Source: Oscillospiraceae bacterium (GTDB taxonomy: Bacteria > Bacillota > Clostridia > Oscillospirales > Oscillospiraceae). Taken from it: a DNA stretch of 5,232 bases. The notes beneath the pieces were generated by a model. It was not told the origin of the DNA, did no database searches, and saw nothing but the letters and a program-made list of their open reading frames with translations. The stretch covers positions 1-5,232 of the forward strand of contig JAFTGG010000119.1 in the NCBI GenBank assembly GCA_017458025.1. The letters are read 5' to 3'. Position 1 is the first letter of the stretch. Each line of letters opens with the position of its first letter. Both the position numbers and the translations under genes were made by a program. Below are positions 1-5,232 of this stretch, piece after piece.

Positions 1-1
1 C

Positions 2-559
2 CCGATGTCGCAGGAGGAGATCGAGGCGATGATGGCCGCCGCGGCAGGCGCCGCAGCGCCCGCTCCGGCCCCGGCCGCGGCTCCCGCGTACGGCATGCCG
101 CCCGGCTGGATGGAAATGCAGCAGCAGATGCAGCAGCAAATGCAAATGCAGATGCAGCAGATGCAGCAGCAGATGGCCGCTATGCAGCAGCAGGCGCTGC
201 AAGCCCAGCAGGCGGCGGCAAAGCCCGACCCCAAGGTGATCGCGACGAAAGCGCCCACGATGCCGACCCTCGCGGACGGCACGGCGCTGACCACGGAGGA
301 GACCCAGAACCTCGACCTTATCATGGGCGTGTCGCTGGAGATCGCGGTGGAGATCGGGCGCACCCGCAAGAAGGTGCAGGATATCCTCGCGCTCAGCAAG
401 GGCTCGCTGGTCGTCCTCGACAAGCTGGCGGGCGACCAGGTGGACGTCTTCGTCAACGGCAAGTGCATCGCACACGGCGACGTGGTCGTCATCGACGACA
501 ACTTCGGCATTCGCATCAGTGAAATCGTGCAGAAGCCGAGTCTCGATAATCTTACTTAA
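2..559 (+). CDS. fliY: FliN/FliY flagellar motor switch (C-ring) protein, 5' end possibly outside window
   Basis: This is a rotor-switch component of the flagellar C-ring, at the cytoplasmic face of the basal body. Numbering from the ATG at position 5, residues 102-176 are a complete FliN/SPOA domain: it opens LDLIMGVSLEIAVEIGRTR, continues through SLVVLDKLAGDQVDVFVNGK and ends DDNFGIRISEIV. Before it lie SQEEIEAMM (residues 2-10), resembling the LSQxEIDALL motif at the N-terminus of FliM and FliY, then an Ala/Pro stretch (11-34) and a Met/Gln tract (36-63). The frame is open to the left edge and only four bases precede the ATG, so no ribosome binding site can be judged. It could be a 184-residue stand-alone FliN or the C-terminal part of a longer FliY with a CheC-like phosphatase domain upstream. 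I favour FliY because cheY follows directly, as in Firmicute fla/che operons. The domain is certain; the gene name and start are not. Confidence 0.88.
   Translation, partial: PMSQEEIEAMMAAAAGAAAPAPAPAAAPAYGMPPGWMEMQQQMQQQMQMQMQQMQQQMAAMQQQALQAQQAAAKPDPKVIATKAPTMPTLADGTALTTEETQNLDLIMGVSLEIAVEIGRTRKKVQDILALSKGSLVVLDKLAGDQVDVFVNGKCIAHGDVVVIDDNFGIRISEIVQKPSLDNLT
116..193 (+). repeat. CAG/ATG trinucleotide repeat coding for a Met/Gln tract
   Basis: This is a run of 26 codons made almost only of CAG/CAA and ATG, interrupted by a single GCC GCT pair. It encodes blocks such as MQQQMQQQMQMQMQQMQQQM in the linker before the FliN domain. The near-perfect codon repetition (two CAA among otherwise CAG codons) suggests expansion by replication slippage, which is an inference. 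In the protein it is probably a flexible or helical spacer rather than a folded domain. Confidence 0.8.
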
Positions 560-606
560 GTCCAACAACCAAAATCAGTTTTATTGAATGAAAGGAAGAC
601 AAAACG
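560..606 (+). promoter_or_regulatory. AT-rich leader of cheY with ribosome binding site
   Basis: This 47-base gap is about one-third GC, in sharp contrast to the GC-rich genes on both sides. It holds a clear Shine-Dalgarno sequence, AAAGGAAG at 591-598, eight bases before the cheY ATG. I see no convincing sigma-A or sigma-28 promoter and no stem-loop with a T run. The supported role is therefore efficient initiation of cheY translation. Confidence 0.6.
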
Positions 607-972
607 ATGGCAACGATTTTAACTGCTGACGATGCGGCCTTCATGAGAAAGGTCATCAAGGACACCCTCAGCAAGAACGGCTTTACCGACGTGGTGGAGG
701 CGGTCGACGGTGCGGACGCCGTGGCGAAGTTTGACGAATGCCACCCCGACCTCGTGATCCTCGACATCACCATGCCGAACATGGACGGCTTGGAGGCGCT
801 CAAGGCGATCAAGGCGAAGAATCCCGCCGCCAACTGCGTTATGTGCTCGGCGATGGGCCAGGAGGCTATGGTCATCGACGCGATCCAGAACGGCGCGAAG
901 GACTTCATCGTCAAGCCCTTTAAGCCCGACCGTATCATGAAGACCGTGACCACGATCCTCGGCAATCCGTAA
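607..972 (+). CDS. cheY: Chemotaxis response regulator CheY
   Basis: This is a single-domain response regulator. Phosphorylated by the kinase CheA, it binds the flagellar switch and changes rotation. The 121 residues form one receiver domain with no output domain. The acidic pair is D8-D9, the phospho-acceptor is D53 in LVILDITMPNMDG, the conserved Ser is S81 in CSAMGQ, and the conserved Lys is K103 in DFIVKPF. F100 occupies the position of the switch Tyr of the E. coli protein. The CSAMGQ and DFIVKPF segments are typical of CheY proteins encoded in Firmicute and Thermotoga flagellar operons. The start is supported by AAAGGAAG eight bases upstream and by a full-length first beta strand (TILTADD). 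Its stop codon overlaps the fliO start. Its place beside the FliN/FliY gene fits direct action on the switch. All catalytic residues are present, so it should be active. Confidence 0.97.
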   Translation: MATILTADDAAFMRKVIKDTLSKNGFTDVVEAVDGADAVAKFDECHPDLVILDITMPNMDGLEALKAIKAKNPAANCVMCSAMGQEAMVIDAIQNGAKDFIVKPFKPDRIMKTVTTILGNP

Positions 973-1331
973 TGGCCAATTTCTGGTCGCTGCTCGGCGT
1001 ATTGGCGGCCGTCGTCCTGATCCTCTACCTCGCGTACGCCGCGACGAAGTGGATCGGGACGCACAGCGCGCCGGGGGGCTCCGGACCGCTGCATGTGGGG
1101 ACAAACGCCAATTTCCGTATTCTCGGCCAGCTGGGCGTGGGACGGAACGAGCGGCTTGTGCTCGCGCGTCTGGACGAGCGGTGCTACCTGCTCGGCGTGA
1201 CCGAACATCAGATCACGCTGCTCCGTGAGCTTGACGGCGACGAGGCCGCGGCTTGGCTCGCGCAGGGCGAACAGCCCTCCGCGCCCGGCTTTGCGGAGAT
1301 CCTGAGCAAGAACCTGCGGAAGAAGAAATGA
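972..1331 (+). CDS. fliO: Flagellar biosynthetic protein FliO (FliZ of Bacillus)
   Basis: FliO is a small membrane protein that assists assembly of FliP in the flagellar export gate and is not kept in the finished core. The 119-residue product has one N-terminal membrane segment (about residues 5-25, rich in Leu, Val and Ala) followed by a soluble region. The family hallmark lies at about residues 51-84: LGVGRNERLVLARL, then CYLLGVTEHQITLL. The C-terminus is strongly basic (LRKKK). FliO proteins diverge strongly, so the call rests on the YLLGVTEHQ-type motif, the single membrane anchor and the position directly before fliP. The ATG shares one base with the cheY stop (TAATG), and no Shine-Dalgarno sequence is visible before it, which points to translational coupling. 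In Bacillus this gene is called fliZ. Confidence 0.9.
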   Translation: MANFWSLLGVLAAVVLILYLAYAATKWIGTHSAPGGSGPLHVGTNANFRILGQLGVGRNERLVLARLDERCYLLGVTEHQITLLRELDGDEAAAWLAQGEQPSAPGFAEILSKNLRKKK

Positions 1332-1345
1332 GAGCGCTGCGATGA
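1328..1345 (+). other. Five-codon open frame bridging fliO and fliP
   Basis: ATG AGA GCG CTG CGA TGA (MRALR) starts inside the overlap with the fliO stop (ATGA) and ends in an ATGA overlap with the fliP start. GGAAG at 1318-1322, five bases before its ATG, is a good ribosome binding site for it but lies 19 bases from the fliP ATG. It may carry ribosomes to fliP by reinitiation, or it may be chance. The peptide itself probably has no function. Confidence 0.25.
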
Positions 1346-2010
1346 ACATAGATGGTCTCATCAATATAAACGGCGACAGCGTACAAACGCTGGAGGTCAT
1401 CTTCCTCACGACGATGATCATGCTGCTGCCCTTCGTGGTGGTCATGATGACGTCGTTCACCCGCTATATCATCTCGTTTTCATTTCTCCGCAACGCGCTC
1501 GGCACGCAGCAGACGCCGCCGAACATGGTGCTCGTCGGCCTCGCGCTGTTTCTGACGCTGTTCACGATGTCGCCCGTTATCGACCAGATCAACGAGGAGG
1601 CGTGGACGCCCTACACCGAGGAGCGCATCACGCAGGAGGAGTTTTTCTCCCGCGCGCAGGTGCCGCTCAAGCGGTTCATGGCGAACAACACCGAGACCTC
1701 GGCGACCCGCCTGTTCTGCAACATGGCGGGCTTGGAGGTTCCCGAGAGCATTGACGAGAACGTGGAGCTCCCGCTCCGCGTCGTGACCTCGGCGTTTGCG
1801 ACGAGCGAGCTCAAAAGGGCGTTTGAGATCGGACTGTATCTCTATATCCCGTTTCTGCTCATCGACATCATCGTATCCTCGACGCTCATGTCTATGGGTA
1901 TGATCATGCTGCCGCCGGCGATGATCTCCACGCCGTTCAAGCTGCTCCTGTTTATCACGATCAACGGTTGGGAACTGCTGTTCTCGACGCTGATCCAGAC
2001 GTTCCGCTGA
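1342..2010 (+). CDS. fliP: Flagellar type III export gate protein FliP
   Basis: FliP forms, with FliQ and FliR, the membrane core through which flagellar rod, hook and filament subunits are exported. The 222-residue product is complete. The N-terminal hydrophobic region leads into MMTSFTRYIISFSFLRNALG and TQQTPPN (residues 35-61), a FliP hallmark. A polar loop between membrane segments covers about residues 82-145. The second signature is SAFATSELKRAFEIGLYLYI (150-169), followed by LLIDIIVSSTLMSMGMIMLP (172-191) and a last membrane segment ending in NGWELLFSTL. The protein lacks the cleavable signal peptide of enterobacterial FliP and matches the shorter Firmicute form. The ATG is preceded only by a weak GAGAG, and it overlaps the stop of a tiny open frame linked to fliO. 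The start is still the best choice because no other start codon lies nearby and the residues after it fit the family's N-terminus. Confidence 0.98.
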   Translation: MNIDGLININGDSVQTLEVIFLTTMIMLLPFVVVMMTSFTRYIISFSFLRNALGTQQTPPNMVLVGLALFLTLFTMSPVIDQINEEAWTPYTEERITQEEFFSRAQVPLKRFMANNTETSATRLFCNMAGLEVPESIDENVELPLRVVTSAFATSELKRAFEIGLYLYIPFLLIDIIVSSTLMSMGMIMLPPAMISTPFKLLLFITINGWELLFSTLIQTFR

Positions 2011-2012
2011 CC

Positions 2013-2022
2013 GGGAGGTGAG
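2013..2022 (+). promoter_or_regulatory. Strong ribosome binding site of fliQ
   Basis: GGGAGGTGAG is a near-perfect Shine-Dalgarno sequence about eight bases before the fliQ ATG at 2031. It is the strongest ribosome binding site in the window and fixes the fliQ start. It fits the need for more FliQ than FliR copies in the gate. Confidence 0.75.
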
Positions 2023-2030
2023 GGTACGCT

Positions 2031-2288
2031 ATGACTGTTGAGCAGGTCATTGACGTTTTTCGCGACGGCATCAGCGTGGCGATCCGTCTGGGCGCGCCGA
2101 TCCTGCTGCTGTGCATGCTTGTCGGCGTGATCGTGGCGCTTTTGCAGGCGGTGACGCAGATCCACGAGCAGTCGATCTCCTTCGTGCTGAAGCTGATCGT
2201 CGTGGTGATGCTCCTCTCTCTCGGCGGGGGCTGGATGCTTGAGTCGCTGCAGGAGTACACCTACCGGCTTTTTGAGCTGATGCTGTAG
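2031..2288 (+). CDS. fliQ: Flagellar type III export gate protein FliQ
   Basis: FliQ is a small helical-hairpin membrane protein that packs on the outside of the FliP-FliR core of the flagellar export gate. The 85-residue product has the usual family length of nearly 90 residues. It has two membrane helices, about residues 17-39 and 51-73, joined by the hallmark loop LLQAVTQIHEQSISFVLKL (37-55), which matches the family's LLQAxTQIxEQTLxFxPK pattern. The N-terminal VEQVIDVFRDGISVAIRL corresponds to the amphipathic start of the family. A strong ribosome binding site precedes the ATG. fliP ends 20 bases upstream and fliR begins 8 bases downstream, the standard fliPQR arrangement. Nothing is missing or unusual. 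Confidence 0.97.
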   Translation: MTVEQVIDVFRDGISVAIRLGAPILLLCMLVGVIVALLQAVTQIHEQSISFVLKLIVVVMLLSLGGGWMLESLQEYTYRLFELML

Positions 2289-2296
2289 GTGCGGCC

Positions 2297-3067
2297 ATGT
2301 TCAATTGGACGGCATTCACACTGCTTCTTTTTATCATCATGCGCATGTCGGGCTTTGTGCTGTTCAACCCCATTTTCGGGCGCAGCGGTATTCCGGCGTC
2401 CTTCCAGACGGGCTTCATTCTGATGCTCTCCTGGATGGTCTACGGCGTCTACGGCGGCGGGAGCGTCGAAGTCCCCGCCACGCTGCTGGGACTCGGGCTC
2501 AAGCTTTTGATGGAGCTTGGCCTCGGCTTCCTCTTTGGTATCGTAATGCGCTTTTTCTTCTATATTCCGGATCAGGCGGGCGAGCTGATCGACTCGCAGA
2601 TGGGCATGAGCATGGCGCGCACCTATGACGCGACGAGTCAATCCCAGACGACGTCGACGGCCAACCTCCTGAATGTCATGGCAATGCTGCTCTTTTTCGC
2701 GGCGAACGGCCATATTACGCTGCTGCGCATCATGCTGACTTCGAGCGAGATCGTCCCCTTCGGGACGGTGATGCTCGGCCGGCAGGCGGCGGAACGCGTG
2801 GTGGAGCTGTTCGCGGAGTGCGTTATTCTGGCGATGAAGCTGGGATTTCCCATTCTGGGCGCGGAGCTGTTGGGGCAGATCGGCATGGGCGTTTTGATGA
2901 AAGCGATCCCGCAGATCAATGTCTTTGCCATCAACATTGAACTGAAAGTGCTGGTCGGGCTATTCATGCTCCTGTTCCTCATCGCGCCGATGGGCGAATT
3001 TTTGCTGCAGGCGGAATCCCTGATGCTTGAGGAGCTGGAAGGGCTCTTATCGCTGACGGCTCCGTAG
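2297..3067 (+). CDS. fliR: Flagellar type III export gate protein FliR
   Basis: FliR is the single-copy subunit that closes the FliP ring and completes the helical export-gate core. The 256-residue product is full length for the family. It is strongly hydrophobic, with several membrane segments, at about residues 6-23, 36-52, 62-88, 124-146, 172-195 and 214-235. Family features include RMSGFVLFNPIFGRSGIPAS (16-35), the DATSQSQTTSTANLLNVMAM region (111-130) leading into LLFFAANGH, and FPILGAELLGQIGMGVLMKA (184-203) followed by IPQINVFAINIELKVLVGL. AGGTG, which overlaps the fliQ stop, lies five bases before the ATG, so fliQ and fliR are tightly linked in translation. The protein is not fused to FlhB, unlike the FliR-FlhB fusions of some Clostridium species; flhB follows as a separate gene after 40 bases. 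Confidence 0.97.
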   Translation: MFNWTAFTLLLFIIMRMSGFVLFNPIFGRSGIPASFQTGFILMLSWMVYGVYGGGSVEVPATLLGLGLKLLMELGLGFLFGIVMRFFFYIPDQAGELIDSQMGMSMARTYDATSQSQTTSTANLLNVMAMLLFFAANGHITLLRIMLTSSEIVPFGTVMLGRQAAERVVELFAECVILAMKLGFPILGAELLGQIGMGVLMKAIPQINVFAINIELKVLVGLFMLLFLIAPMGEFLLQAESLMLEELEGLLSLTAP

Positions 3068-3092
3068 CGGCGCGGACTCAGGAACCGGCCAA

Positions 3093-3100
3093 AAGGGGGG
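3093..3100 (+). promoter_or_regulatory. Ribosome binding site deciding the TTG start of flhB
   Basis: AAGGGGGG ends seven bases before TTG at 3108. An in-frame TAA at 3102-3104 rules out any earlier start, and the next in-frame ATG is 24 codons further on, which would remove the conserved EKTEKATPKK segment. The site and the TTG together therefore fix the flhB start. Confidence 0.75.
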
Positions 3101-3107
3101 ATAAGGC

Positions 3108-4205
3108 TTGGCGGAAGGCGAAAAAACCGAAAAAGCCACCCCGAAAAAACGGCGGGATGAACGAAAAAAGGGCCACGTCATGATGAGCAAGGACGCGGTC
3201 GCGGTCGCGTCGCTGATCGGCAGCGTGCTGATCCTCCGGCTGACCTTTTCCTCGGCGGCGGACCAGATCCGGCGGTTTATCCAATACTGCTTCGCGTTGG
3301 CAAGGGACCCCAATGTTGCGCCCATGCCCAAGGAGCTGCTGCTCCAGAGCATCGTGCTTGTGGCGCGCGTCGCCGGGCCGCTGCTCGCGGTGACGATTTT
3401 GCTGACGCTGGTCGCCACTATGGCGCAAACGCGTATGCTGGTCTCCTTTGAGCTCATCAAGCCGAAGTTTGACAAGATCAATCCGATCAACGGCTTCAAG
3501 AACCTCTTTTCGCTCAAGAGCCTGGTGGAGGTTTTGAAGAACACCATCAAGATCGGTATTCTGCTCTATATCATCTACACCTCGCTGCGCGATATCATGC
3601 AGGTGGCGGAGCAGTATCTCTACGCCGATATCGCGGGCGCGAGCGCGCATCTGTTCAACGCGATTTTCCTCATGCTGATGAAGGTCATTCTCGCGTTCCT
3701 CGTCATCGCCGCCGCGGACTTTTTGTACCAATGGTGGGACTTCGAGCGGCAGATGCGCATGACCAAGCAGGAGGTCAAGGAAGAATACAAACAGACCGAA
3801 GGCGATCCGCAGGTCAAGGGCCGCATCAAGCAGCTGCAGCGGCAGATGTCGCAGTCGCGCATGATGCAGCAGGTGCCGGGCGCGGACGTGGTCGTGCGCA
3901 ACCCGACCCACGTCGCGGTGGCGCTCCGGTATCGCCCCGGCGAGGACGCGGCGCCTATCGTGCTGGCGAAAGGGCTCGATTACCTCGCGCTCAAGATCGT
4001 GGAGGTCGCGGAGGAAAACGATATCGTCACGATCGAGAACCGTCCGCTCGCGCGCCAGCTATACGCCGAGGCGGAGCTCAATCGGGCGATCCCGCCGGAC
4101 CTCTACGAGGCTGTGGCGGACGTCATGGTCTACCTCTATCGAATGGATCGTATCCAGTCGCCGTCTGAGGCGGCGCAGGAGCGGGGGCTGGCGCAGCCGC
4201 AGTAA
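3108..4205 (+). CDS. flhB: Flagellar export protein FlhB (self-cleaving specificity switch)
   Basis: FlhB surrounds the closed export gate and, after cleaving itself, switches export from rod/hook to filament subunits. The 365 residues include the family's N-terminal basic segment GEKTEKATPKKRRDERKKG (4-22). Four membrane helices lie at about 30-46, 82-105, 143-165 and 186-207. A cytoplasmic linker with QEVKEEYKQTEGDPQVKGRI (221-240) and QRQMSQSRMM follows, and then the cytoplasmic domain. The NPTH autocleavage site is intact at N265-H268 (bases 3900-3911) in VVVRNPTHVAVALRY, and ENRPLARQLY (310-319) follows. Cleavage between N265 and P266 would leave a C-terminal piece of 100 residues. Translation begins at TTG: a stop lies two codons upstream, and the next ATG (codon 25) would lose conserved sequence. 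The use of TTG, unlike the ATG of its neighbours, may lower FlhB output; this is an inference. Confidence 0.98.
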   Translation: MAEGEKTEKATPKKRRDERKKGHVMMSKDAVAVASLIGSVLILRLTFSSAADQIRRFIQYCFALARDPNVAPMPKELLLQSIVLVARVAGPLLAVTILLTLVATMAQTRMLVSFELIKPKFDKINPINGFKNLFSLKSLVEVLKNTIKIGILLYIIYTSLRDIMQVAEQYLYADIAGASAHLFNAIFLMLMKVILAFLVIAAADFLYQWWDFERQMRMTKQEVKEEYKQTEGDPQVKGRIKQLQRQMSQSRMMQQVPGADVVVRNPTHVAVALRYRPGEDAAPIVLAKGLDYLALKIVEVAEENDIVTIENRPLARQLYAEAELNRAIPPDLYEAVADVMVYLYRMDRIQSPSEAAQERGLAQPQ

Positions 4206-4226
4206 AGACGCAGAAAGGGCGAAAGC

Positions 4227-5232
4227 ATGAAGATACGGCAGTTATTGCAAAATAACGCGGTCACGTTGTTCGTGGTCGTTGTCGTGTTGTTCATGATCAT
4301 TCCGATCCCGTCCCAACTGCTGGATATTCTGCTGGTCCTCAATATCTCGCTTTCCATCATCATTCTTGTCATCACGATGAATATCCAGGAGGCGCTGGAG
4401 TTTTCCATCTTTCCGTCGCTTCTGCTCATCACAACGCTGTTCCGTCTCGGCATGAACATCTCGTCCACCCGACTGATCCTGCGCGACGGCGCGACGGTCG
4501 GCGAGGCGGCGGCGGGCAACGTGATCGGCGCATTCAGCGAGCTGATTACCGCCGGCAACGTCGTCATCGGCTTTATCATCTTCATCATCATCGTGCTCGT
4601 CCAGCTCATCGTCATCACGAAGGGCGCCGAGCGCGTGTCCGAGGTCGCGGCGCGTTTCACGCTCGACGCGATGCCCGGCAAGCAGATGGCGATCGACGCC
4701 GACCTCAACTCCGGCATGATCGACGAACAGACCGCGCGTCTGCGCCGCTCGAAGATCCAGCGCGAAGCGGATTTCTACGGCGCGATGGACGGCGCGACGA
4801 AGATCGTCAAGGGCGATTCGACCATGTCGATCATTCTCTCGCTCGTCAACCTCGTCGGCGGTATCGTTATCGGCATGGTGCAGGGCGGCATGGACTTTTC
4901 CACGGTGCTTGACACTTACGCGAGGCTCACCGTCGGCGACGGCCTTGTGTCCCAGATCCCCGCGCTGATGATCTCCACCGCCACGGGCATGATCGTGACG
5001 CGCTCCGTTTCCGAGGGCAGCCTCGGCGAGGACGTGCGCTCGCAATTCACCGCCCAGCCGACCGCCATCATGGTCGCCGGCGGCGCGATGCTGTTCCTCG
5101 CGGTCATCCCGGGCACGCCGACCGTTTCGCTGCTGCTGGTCGGCGGCGCGCTGCTGGCGGGCGGACTGTATCTGCTGCGCCGGATGCGCGGCCAGACCGC
5201 GCAGGCGGAAGCGGAGGCGCAGGCGCAGGCCG
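4227..5232 (+). CDS. flhA: Flagellar export ring protein FlhA, 3' end outside window
   Basis: FlhA forms the nine-subunit ring of the flagellar type III export apparatus. It couples export to the proton motive force and docks substrate-chaperone complexes through its cytoplasmic domain. The first 335 codons are present, and the frame is open to the right edge. FlhA is usually close to 700 residues, so roughly half is missing. This part covers the membrane region. Hallmarks are TLFRLGMNISSTRLILRDG (70-88), a long hydrophobic stretch (112-131), TKGAERVSEVAARFTLDAMP (131-150) running into GKQMAIDADLNSGMID, READFYGAMDGATKIVKGDS (179-198) and DGLVSQIPALMISTATGMIV (238-257). D197 in KGDS appears to match the Asp proposed to act in proton-driven export in Salmonella. 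After the last membrane helices (about 280-316) an Ala/Gln/Glu linker begins. AAAGGG at 4214-4219, seven bases before the ATG, supports the start. flhB ends 21 bases upstream. Confidence 0.98.
   Translation, partial: MKIRQLLQNNAVTLFVVVVVLFMIIPIPSQLLDILLVLNISLSIIILVITMNIQEALEFSIFPSLLLITTLFRLGMNISSTRLILRDGATVGEAAAGNVIGAFSELITAGNVVIGFIIFIIIVLVQLIVITKGAERVSEVAARFTLDAMPGKQMAIDADLNSGMIDEQTARLRRSKIQREADFYGAMDGATKIVKGDSTMSIILSLVNLVGGIVIGMVQGGMDFSTVLDTYARLTVGDGLVSQIPALMISTATGMIVTRSVSEGSLGEDVRSQFTAQPTAIMVAGGAMLFLAVIPGTPTVSLLLVGGALLAGGLYLLRRMRGQTAQAEAEAQAQA

Noticed and set aside
520..549. Possible sigma-28 promoter (CTCGATAA with an upstream GAAA)
   Set aside because: The -10-like element lies inside the end of the FliN/FliY gene, the -35-like element is poor, and the 17-base spacing does not match the usual TAAA-15-GCCGATAA arrangement.
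552..1460. Long minus-strand open frame of 302 codons opposite cheY, fliO and fliP
   Set aside because: It lies opposite three well-supported genes, its translation resembles no family I recognise, and GC-rich genes commonly leave such open antisense frames.
3056..3074. Small imperfect inverted repeat around the fliR stop
   Set aside because: The stem is only about five pairs with a mismatch and no T run follows, so it is not a credible terminator. The operon continues into flhB.
3078..3911. Minus-strand open frame of 277 codons opposite flhB
   Set aside because: It is His/Arg/Asp-rich, the pattern expected from reading the reverse of a GC-rich membrane-protein gene. flhB is certain on the other strand.
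2297..4205. Possible FliR-FlhB fusion as known in some Clostridium species
   Set aside because: fliR ends with TAG at 3065-3067, and flhB has its own ribosome binding site and start after a 40-base gap in a different reading frame.
4242..5045. Minus-strand open frame of 267 codons opposite flhA
   Set aside because: Its composition is extremely rich in Asp, His and Arg, an artefact of the codons for hydrophobic residues in flhA. No domain is recognisable.
1..5232. A novel accessory or defence system hidden in the window
   Set aside because: Every stretch longer than 47 bases is occupied by a recognised flagellar or chemotaxis gene in standard order. No extra gene, insertion, repeat array or atypical composition block is present.

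Overview
This 5.2 kb window is one strand-uniform block of a flagellar/chemotaxis operon, with eight genes on the + strand. In order they are the 3' part of a FliN/FliY C-ring gene, cheY, fliO, fliP, fliQ, fliR, flhB and the 5' two-fifths or so of flhA, which runs off the right edge. This order, with cheY between the FliN/FliY gene and fliO, is the one known from the Bacillus/Clostridia type fla/che operon. The GC-rich third codon positions combined with a Firmicute-type CheY (CSAMGQ around the conserved Ser) suggest a GC-rich member of the Clostridia, perhaps an Oscillospiraceae-like gut bacterium. That taxonomic guess is an inference.

Layout: positions 2-559 encode a Met/Gln-rich linker and a FliN (SPOA) domain; the gene may begin upstream of the window. 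A 47-base AT-rich gap with a clear ribosome binding site leads to cheY (607-972). The stop of cheY overlaps the ATG of fliO (972-1331). fliP (1342-2010), fliQ (2031-2288) and fliR (2297-3067) follow with gaps of 8-20 bases. A 40-base gap leads to flhB (3108-4205), which starts with TTG, and a 21-base gap leads to flhA (4227 to the end). No gene-free stretch exceeds 47 bases. I see no terminator, RNA gene, mobile element or CRISPR array, and no convincing promoter.

How the genes work together: FliP, FliQ and FliR form the membrane core (export gate) of the flagellar type III secretion system, and FliO assists assembly of FliP. FlhB wraps the gate and switches substrate specificity by self-cleavage at NPTH. 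FlhA forms the nonameric export ring driven by proton motive force. The FliN/FliY protein is part of the C-ring rotor switch, and phosphorylated CheY acts on that switch. The operon thus couples building the export apparatus to building and controlling the switch.

I found no undescribed system here. The points worth a second look are local: a SQEEIEAMM motif next to a CAG/ATG-repeat linker in the FliN/FliY gene, translational coupling at cheY-fliO, a five-codon open frame bridging fliO and fliP, and the TTG start of flhB behind a six-G run.
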